The notes under the pieces: generated by a model | Told to the model about the DNA's origin: nothing | Databases searched by the model: none | What the model saw: the letters and a program-made list of their open reading frames with translations, nothing else | In this document: positions 5,868 to 9,860 of the stretch, one piece after another | Layout of the letters: every line of letters starts with the position of its first letter | How positions within the stretch are numbered: position 1 is the stretch's first letter | Program-made: the position numbers and the translations under genes | Assembly (NCBI GenBank): GCA_002085285.1 | Contig: NATK01000034.1 | Location: 1 to 9,860 of the forward strand | Length of the DNA stretch: 9,860 bases | Reading direction: 5' to 3' | From: Candidatus Latescibacteria bacterium 4484_7 | GTDB lineage: Bacteria; Krumholzibacteriota; Krumholzibacteriia; Krumholzibacteriales; Krumholzibacteriaceae

Positions 5868-7553
5868 CTAAACCCCCGTGCCTGAAGCGGGATTGAATCT
5901 GCCGAAAACCTTTTCCATGGCTTTTGAGATTTCGCCGAGTGTGCATCCGCCCTTTACCGCTTCTATGATCGCAGGCATCATGTTCTTACTGCTGCGGGCC
6001 GTTTCCTCGATATCTGAGAGAAGCAGTGCAACATTTTTCTCGTTCCTCTTTTCCTTGAACTTCTCGAGGTTCGCTATCTGTTTTTCCGCAACTGCGGGGT
6101 CGACCCTGAATCTTCCCTGATGAGCAACAGATTGATCTGTATACTTGTTCACACCGACGACTATCGTTTCTCCTTCTTCAACCGACTTCTGATACAGGTA
6201 GGCGCTTCTTTCTATTTCCTTCTGTGGGAAGCGTGTTTCGACGGCCTTTATCATTCCTCCCATGGCTTCGATCTTTTCCATGAGCTCAGTGACCTTTGTT
6301 TCCAGTTCGTCTGTAAGACTTTCTACAAAGTAGCTGCCGCCGAGGGGATCTATCGTGTCCGTTACGCCGGTTTCTTCAGCGATGACCTGCTGAGTCCTCA
6401 GGGCTGTGAGCACCGCCTCCTCGGATGGAAGGCTGAGCGCTTCGTCCTTCGAATTTGTGTGGAGTGACTGCGTGCCTCCGAGAACAGCGGCGAGAGCCTG
6501 AAGTGTGACCCTTATCACGTTGTTCTCAACCTGCTGGGCGGTGAGAGTGCATCCAGCAGTTTGTGTGTGAAATCTGAGGAGGAGTGATTTGTCTTTCTTC
6601 GCATTGAACTTCTCCTTCATGATCCTTGCCCATATTCTTCTCGCCGCTCTGAATTTTGCCACCTCCTCGAAGAGGTTGTTGTGGACCCCGAAGAAGAAGG
6701 AGAGTCTCGGGGCGAAGTCATCGACATCGAGTCCTGCTTCGATGGCTGCGGTTACGTAGCTTACCGCATCGGACAGGGTGAATGCAAGTTCCTGTACTGC
6801 TGTCGCGCCGGCCTCTCTGATGTGGTAGCCGCTTATGCTGATCGTGTTCCACGAGGGCGTATTGTCCTTGCACCAGGAGAAGATGTCTGTCACGAGCCTC
6901 ATGGATGGAGCGGGGGGGTAGATGTAAGTGCCTCTGGCGTAGTACTCCTTTAATATGTCGTTTTGAATGGTGCCGGCGATCTTGTCCAGCGGAACCCCGT
7001 TTTCTTCGGCTATTGCGACGTACATGGCGAGGAGTATCGAGGCGGTAGCGTTGATCGTCATCGATGTGCTCACCTTGTCTAGAGGGATTCCCTTCATCAA
7101 TGTCCTGAAATCGTCCAACGTGTCTATCGCCACGCCGACCCTGCCCACTTCACCGAGGGCCATATCGTCGTCCGAGTCATAACCCATCTGTGTTGGAAGG
7201 TCGAATGCCACCGATAGTCCAGTCTGCCCCTGCTCGAGTAGGTAGTGAAAGCGTTTGTTTGTTTCCTCAGCCGATCCGAACCCGGCATACTGTCTCATCG
7301 TCCAGAGTCTTCCCCGGTACATCGTGGGATAGACGCCTCTCGTGAACGGATAGACGCCTGGGTATGAGATCTTGACATCGTATTGTGATTCGGGGTTGTC
7401 CATCGGCGTGTAGAGAGGCTTGATCTCTATGTCCGAATCGGTTCTGAAGCGCTTTTTCCTTTCACCTCTCTTGGCCTTGAATGGTTCGTAGATTTTTCTT
7501 GCCCAATCGAGGAATGACGGTTCTATCCCGCCTTTCGCCTTTTCCTTGTTCAT
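5868..7553 (-). CDS. mcmA: Methylmalonyl-CoA mutase large (catalytic) subunit, without B12 domain
   Basis: This 561-residue TIM-barrel subunit of an adenosylcobalamin mutase interconverts (R)-methylmalonyl-CoA and succinyl-CoA. Its numbering coincides with the Propionibacterium enzyme at the active site: Tyr89 in TMRQYAGF, Arg207 in EYYARGTYIYPP and His244 in SISGYHIREAG. Arg82 and Arg87 of the CoA/substrate loop also match. This is the true methylmalonyl-CoA mutase set, unlike the Phe/Gln paralogue encoded on the other strand, with which it otherwise shares long stretches (FTRGVY, TMYRGR, TIQNDILKEY, FHTQTAGC, GGTQSLHTNS). The protein stops at GRFNPASGTGV before any B12 domain, so it needs a separate small subunit, and none is encoded beside it. 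The start has AAGGAAG (complement at 7558-7564) upstream of ATG. It lies 88 nt downstream of the carboxyltransferase gene, very probably in one operon, and feeds from or to the epimerase product. Confidence 0.95.
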   Translation of the reverse strand: MNKEKAKGGIEPSFLDWARKIYEPFKAKRGERKKRFRTDSDIEIKPLYTPMDNPESQYDVKISYPGVYPFTRGVYPTMYRGRLWTMRQYAGFGSAEETNKRFHYLLEQGQTGLSVAFDLPTQMGYDSDDDMALGEVGRVGVAIDTLDDFRTLMKGIPLDKVSTSMTINATASILLAMYVAIAEENGVPLDKIAGTIQNDILKEYYARGTYIYPPAPSMRLVTDIFSWCKDNTPSWNTISISGYHIREAGATAVQELAFTLSDAVSYVTAAIEAGLDVDDFAPRLSFFFGVHNNLFEEVAKFRAARRIWARIMKEKFNAKKDKSLLLRFHTQTAGCTLTAQQVENNVIRVTLQALAAVLGGTQSLHTNSKDEALSLPSEEAVLTALRTQQVIAEETGVTDTIDPLGGSYFVESLTDELETKVTELMEKIEAMGGMIKAVETRFPQKEIERSAYLYQKSVEEGETIVVGVNKYTDQSVAHQGRFRVDPAVAEKQIANLEKFKEKRNEKNVALLLSDIEETARSSKNMMPAIIEAVKGGCTLGEISKAMEKVFGRFNPASGTGV

Positions 7554-7645
7554 CGATCTTCCTTTCTTGTTCTTCGAAGATGCGACGAAGAGATTCGGAG
7601 TTCTTCTGGAACGCCCTTGCCTCTTAGCCGCTCGATCTTTCTCAA
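7550..7645 (-). CDS. Possible 31-codon ORF filling the carboxyltransferase-mutase spacer (doubtful)
   Basis: A small frame opens with TTG at 7645, overlapping the carboxyltransferase stop as TTGA. It ends with TGA at 7550, overlapping the mutase start as ATGA. The 31-residue product would be very basic (MRKIERLRGKGVPEELR, then SSSHLRRTRKEDR) with no family I recognise. The four-base overlaps at both ends are what translational coupling produces, which is the only reason to list it. There is no Shine-Dalgarno before the TTG, and another frame of the same spacer also gives a plausible helical peptide (NSESLRRIFEEQERKIDEQ). Chance is a fair explanation. Alternatively the spacer is simply an untranslated leader for the mutase. 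Confidence 0.15.
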   Translation of the reverse strand: MRKIERLRGKGVPEELRISSSHLRRTRKEDR

Positions 7646-9195
7646 AGGGGCATGTTGCCGTGCTTCTTCGGAGGCAACTGCTGTCTCTTGTTCAGCAGGT
7701 TTTCCAGGGCCTGAATCAGCATGGGCCTCGTGTTCTGAGGCATAATAATATCGTCTATGAACCCAAGGCTCGCTGCCACATATGGGTTGGCGAAGGCCTC
7801 GGTGTATTTGTCTATATATTCCTTTGTTGCTTTCTTGGGGTCATCGGCCGATTTGATCTCTTTTCGGTAGAGAATATTGACTGCGCCCTCCGCTCCCATG
7901 ACTGCGAGCTCGGCGGTGGGCCATGCGATATTGTAGTCGCTTCTTATGTGTTTGCTCGACATGACGCAGTATGCGCCGCCGTAAGCCTTTCTTGTTATGA
8001 CGGTGAGCTTGGGTACAGTCGCTTCGCAGTATGCGTAGATCAGCTTGGCGCCGTGGCGGATGATGCCGCCCCACTCCTGCTCGGTTCCCGGCAGAAACCC
8101 CGGTACGTCCTCGAACGTGACAAGCGGGATATTGAAGGCGTCGCAGAATCTCACGAACCTCGCTCCCTTGATCGACGAATTGATATCGAGTACACCTGCG
8201 AGATGATTTGGCTGGTTGGCGACGATGCCTACGACGTGACCGTTCATCCTTGCAAATCCCACTACTATGTTTTCCGCCCAGAGGGGTTGAACTTCGAGGA
8301 ATTCACCGTCATCGACGATGAGATGGATGACGTCCTTGATGTCGTATGGGGCCCTCGGGTCGTCCGGCACGATTTCGTTGAGCTCCGGCTCGATTCTCAT
8401 CGGGTCGTCGCTCGGTGTGACGTAAGGAGGATCCTCGAGGTTGTTCTGCGGCAGGTATGATAGAAGGTGCTTGATCAGATCGATGCTGTCTTCGTCGTTC
8501 TCCGCCATGAAGTGAGCGACACCGCTCTTGCTGTTGTGCGTGTACGCTCCTCCGAGGTCTTCGAACGAGACGTCTTCGTGTGTCACCCGCTTTATCACAT
8601 TGGGGCCCGTTATAAACATGTGGCTCGTGTTCTTGACCATAATGATAAAATCGGTCAAGGCCGGCGAGTACACGGCTCCTCCCGCGCTCGGCCCCATGAT
8701 CGCAGAAATCTGCGGAACGACTCCGCTGGCGAGTGTGTTTCTGAGAAAGATGTCGGCGTAGCCCCCGAGGCTCGCCACGCCCTCCTGTATCCTCGCTCCG
8801 CCGCTGTCGCATAGGCCGATTATAGGAGCGCCATTGTCCATGGCAAGGTCCATGAGACGTGTTATCTTGCCAGCGTTCGATTCGCTGAGGGAGCCGCCGA
8901 ATACTGTGAAATCCTGGGCAAAAGAAAATGCAGGTCTTCCGTCTATGAGTCCGTGCCCGCAAACCACTCCGTCGCCGACGAACTTCTTGTCCTCCAATCC
9001 GGGCCACGTCGACCTGTGAGTCACGAAGACGCTGAGCTCCTGGAAGGTGCCTTCGTCGAAGAGGAGATGGATACGTTCCCTCGCAGTAAGGCGGCCCGAC
9101 TCATGCAACTTTTTTATCTTTGCCTCTCCGCCGCCGAGAAGCGCCTGCTGCCTTTTGGCGGCGAGCTCCTCATATTTTTCCTTTTTCGTTTTCAA
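7642..9195 (-). CDS. pccB: Acyl-CoA carboxylase carboxyltransferase (beta) subunit, propionyl-CoA carboxylase / methylmalonyl-CoA decarboxylase type
   Basis: This 517-residue protein transfers CO2 between carboxybiotin and an acyl-CoA, most likely propionyl-CoA to (S)-methylmalonyl-CoA, or the reverse in a decarboxylase. Two crotonase-fold halves are visible. The N-terminal half carries CDSGGARIQEGVASLGGY (129-146) and the oxyanion segment MGPSAGGAVYSPALTDF (167-183). The C-terminal half carries FEDVPGFLPGTEQEWGGI (361-378), KAYGGAYCVMSSK (403-415) and WPTAELAVMGAEGA. Cys410 occupies the position of Asp422 in Streptomyces PccB, a known acyl-chain specificity residue. Length is normal for the family. 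The start is TTG: the codon before it is an in-frame TGA, AAGGAGGA lies 5 nt upstream, and the nearest ATG is out of frame. It leads the - strand operon from a good promoter at 9275-9303. No biotin carboxylase, biotin carrier or membrane decarboxylase subunit is in the window, so carboxylase versus decarboxylase stays open. Confidence 0.93.
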   Translation of the reverse strand: MKTKKEKYEELAAKRQQALLGGGEAKIKKLHESGRLTARERIHLLFDEGTFQELSVFVTHRSTWPGLEDKKFVGDGVVCGHGLIDGRPAFSFAQDFTVFGGSLSESNAGKITRLMDLAMDNGAPIIGLCDSGGARIQEGVASLGGYADIFLRNTLASGVVPQISAIMGPSAGGAVYSPALTDFIIMVKNTSHMFITGPNVIKRVTHEDVSFEDLGGAYTHNSKSGVAHFMAENDEDSIDLIKHLLSYLPQNNLEDPPYVTPSDDPMRIEPELNEIVPDDPRAPYDIKDVIHLIVDDGEFLEVQPLWAENIVVGFARMNGHVVGIVANQPNHLAGVLDINSSIKGARFVRFCDAFNIPLVTFEDVPGFLPGTEQEWGGIIRHGAKLIYAYCEATVPKLTVITRKAYGGAYCVMSSKHIRSDYNIAWPTAELAVMGAEGAVNILYRKEIKSADDPKKATKEYIDKYTEAFANPYVAASLGFIDDIIMPQNTRPMLIQALENLLNKRQQLPPKKHGNMPL

Positions 9196-9208
9196 TCATT
9201 TCCTCCTT
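9193..9208 (-). promoter_or_regulatory. Ribosome binding site and TTG start of the carboxyltransferase gene
   Basis: On the - strand the order is AAGGAGGA (complement 9201-9208), five bases, then TTG at 9195-9193. An ATG at 9199-9197 overlaps as ATGATTG but is in another frame, is only 1 nt from the Shine-Dalgarno, and opens a nine-codon frame ending in TGA. The codon before TTG in its own frame is TGA. TTG is therefore the real start. Confidence 0.85.
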
Positions 9209-9274
9209 GAGTCATCATTCTCTTCCGCAGTCGTTTGATTTTTCGATATCATTATTTCTGCATTGATCTTCCAT

Positions 9275-9303
9275 ATTCTAAATTAACCCTTCCGCTCGGT
9301 CAA
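9275..9303 (-). promoter_or_regulatory. Sigma70-type promoter for the carboxyltransferase-mutase operon
   Basis: Read on the - strand, TTGACC (complement 9298-9303) and TAGAAT (complement 9275-9280) are separated by exactly 17 nt. Each hexamer matches the consensus at five of six positions. The implied transcript start near 9268 leaves a leader of about 70 nt before the TTG start. A 15-nt repeat (9312-9326) sits 8 nt upstream of the -35. Confidence 0.7.
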
Positions 9304-9311
9304 TCTCAATA

Positions 9312-9406
9312 TGTGAAAAGCATTAAGGGAACTGAAGAAACATCGTAACCTGTTAAAACAGGGGGGTCACCTTGTCTATTCCTATTCCCGGTGTGAAAAG
9401 CATTAA
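9312..9406 (+). repeat. Perfect 15-nt direct repeat flanking the divergent promoters (9312-9326 and 9392-9406)
   Basis: TGTGAAAAGCATTAA occurs twice with no mismatch, 80 nt apart, in the non-coding region between the diverging transcription units. The first copy lies 8 nt upstream of the - strand -35, the second 4 nt upstream of the + strand -35. Each is thus at the usual place for an activator site or promoter-proximal operator. TGTGA is also the half-site of CRP/FNR-family regulators, but no matching TCACA half is present, so the binding protein is unknown. Confidence 0.7.
9349..9362. promoter_or_regulatory. Short inverted repeat midway between the two 15-nt repeats
   Basis: CCTGTT-AA-AACAGG is a perfect 6-bp dyad lying almost centrally between the repeats at 9312 and 9392. 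It could be an operator or chance. A wider pairing of GTAACC with GGTCAC adds one mismatch and a 4-nt bulge. It is followed by GGGG rather than a T tract, so it is not an intrinsic terminator. Confidence 0.3.
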
Positions 9407-9410
9407 TTCG

Positions 9411-9439
9411 TTGAAATTTTCGAACTTGCGTTGTAGTAT
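9411..9439 (+). promoter_or_regulatory. Sigma70-type promoter for the lipoprotein gene
   Basis: TTGAAA (9411-9416) and TAGTAT (9434-9439) are separated by exactly 17 nt, matching the consensus at five and four of six positions. The expected start near 9446 gives a leader of roughly 47 nt before the ATG at 9493. The second 15-nt repeat ends 4 nt upstream of the -35. Confidence 0.6.
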
Positions 9440-9492
9440 TCCATACAGTAGATTTTTATTGTTCAGAGAAATCGATAAATCGGAGGTAGGAG

Positions 9493-9860
9493 ATGAAAAG
9501 ACGGACATTTTCCGCATTGTTGATCTTTTTGAGCTTCGTTTTGCTTCAGGCTTCCTGCTCGAAAAAGGGCTCCAACGAAAAGACCGCTGCAAAGGAGAAC
9601 GCCGCCGCCAGGGCGGGCAGCGCAGAGGCTACGGCTGCGAAACAGGACACGAGCAAGCTAAAGTATGTTTCCGACGAGGTGAGTATATCGGTAACCTTCG
9701 ATCCGGAAGGCACGAAGAGAACGGTTAAGCTGGCGAAGGATCAGGACAAGGTCGATGCGTATGTGATCATAAATTTCCCCGATATAATGCAGATCTCCGC
9801 CGTCGAGTTCAAACTCGTTCTTCCTGACGGAGTGGAGATAGACAACGACAAGTATTACAA
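9493..9860 (+). CDS. Putative secreted lipoprotein, N-terminal 122 residues (3' end outside window)
   Basis: The frame starts at ATG with GGAGGTAGGAG just upstream and is open to the end of the window. Residues 1-21 form a signal peptide: basic KRR, a hydrophobic core (ALLIFLSFVLL), then QASC with Cys22 as the likely lipidated residue. The lipobox is imperfect, with Gln at -3 and Leu at -4. Residues 23-55 are a low-complexity Ala/Lys/Glu linker typical after a lipid anchor. From about residue 58 alternating hydrophobic strands appear (VSISVTF, DAYVIINFPDI, AVEFKLVLPDGVEI). They suggest a beta-sandwich domain, possibly cohesin-like, but too little is present to assign it. It is divergent from the carboxyltransferase operon and shares its regulatory region. 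I do not recognise the family. Confidence 0.75.
   Translation, partial: MKRRTFSALLIFLSFVLLQASCSKKGSNEKTAAKENAAARAGSAEATAAKQDTSKLKYVSDEVSISVTFDPEGTKRTVKLAKDQDKVDAYVIINFPDIMQISAVEFKLVLPDGVEIDNDKYY

Noticed and set aside
5548..5896. Two overlapping + strand open frames (about 103-107 codons) with repeated peptide motifs such as HCHLEAAV and FRGL-PP.
   Set aside because: They arise from the tandem repeats being read without stops in two frames at once, overlap the starts and ends of real - strand genes, and have no Shine-Dalgarno.
7553..7641. TCGATCTTCC and TCGATCTTTC near-identical 10-mers at both ends of the pccB-mcmA spacer as a duplicated regulatory site.
   Set aside because: They are short, one overlaps the mutase Shine-Dalgarno and start, and such A/G-rich matches are common by chance here.
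7546..8460. 304-codon + strand open frame antisense to the carboxyltransferase.
   Set aside because: It lies opposite a gene with clear catalytic motifs; long antisense frames are expected from its codon bias, and the translated product has no recognisable family.
9312..9406. Calling the 15-nt repeats CRP or FNR sites because of TGTGA.
   Set aside because: The partner half-site (TCACA or ATCAA at the correct spacing) is missing in both copies, so the regulator cannot be named.

Overview
The window is a compact bacterial coenzyme-A metabolism locus of mid-range GC. Codon use is rich in AGG/AGA (Arg), ATA (Ile), AAG and GAG. Nothing marks it as phage, plasmid or insertion sequence. The gene content (B12-dependent acyl-CoA mutases, thiolase, 3-hydroxyacyl-CoA dehydrogenase, biotin-dependent carboxyltransferase) suits a bacterium that interconverts short-chain acyl-CoAs, such as a fermenter or syntroph of amino acids or fatty acids. 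I cannot name a phylum from the sequence.

Left half, + strand. The C-terminal half of a MeaB-type GTPase chaperone is followed after 4 nt by a B12-dependent mutase large subunit, then by a separate B12-binding small subunit, closed by a clear intrinsic terminator. The mutase large subunit carries Phe83 and Gln201 where methylmalonyl-CoA mutase has Tyr89 and Arg207. That pair, with identical 118-residue spacing, is the isobutyryl-CoA mutase signature, so I call this operon meaB-icmA-icmB (isobutyryl-CoA/butyryl-CoA interconversion) rather than methylmalonyl-CoA mutase. It is followed by a biosynthetic-type thiolase and, after an AT-rich spacer with two palindromes, a 3-hydroxybutyryl-CoA dehydrogenase. 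Both belong to C4 (butyryl-CoA) metabolism.

Right half, - strand, convergent to the first. An acyl-CoA carboxylase carboxyltransferase subunit (TTG start), a second mutase large subunit and a methylmalonyl-CoA epimerase form the propionyl-CoA to succinyl-CoA module. The second mutase has Tyr89, Arg207 and His244 and is therefore a true methylmalonyl-CoA mutase. It lacks a B12 domain and no second B12-binding subunit lies in the window. The mutase and epimerase genes are separated by about 310 nt of degenerate tandem repeats.

Right edge. A divergent region of about 300 nt has a good sigma70-type promoter on each strand and a perfect 15-nt direct repeat, one copy just upstream of each promoter, suggesting co-regulation. 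The + promoter drives a partial putative lipoprotein that runs off the window.

Together the two arms could link C4 chemistry (acetoacetyl-CoA, butyryl-CoA, isobutyryl-CoA) with C3/C4-dicarboxyl chemistry (propionyl-CoA, methylmalonyl-CoA, succinyl-CoA) through two paralogous B12 mutases that may share one B12 subunit and one chaperone. The enoyl-CoA hydratase, butyryl-CoA dehydrogenase, biotin carboxylase and biotin carrier that would complete these routes are not in the window.
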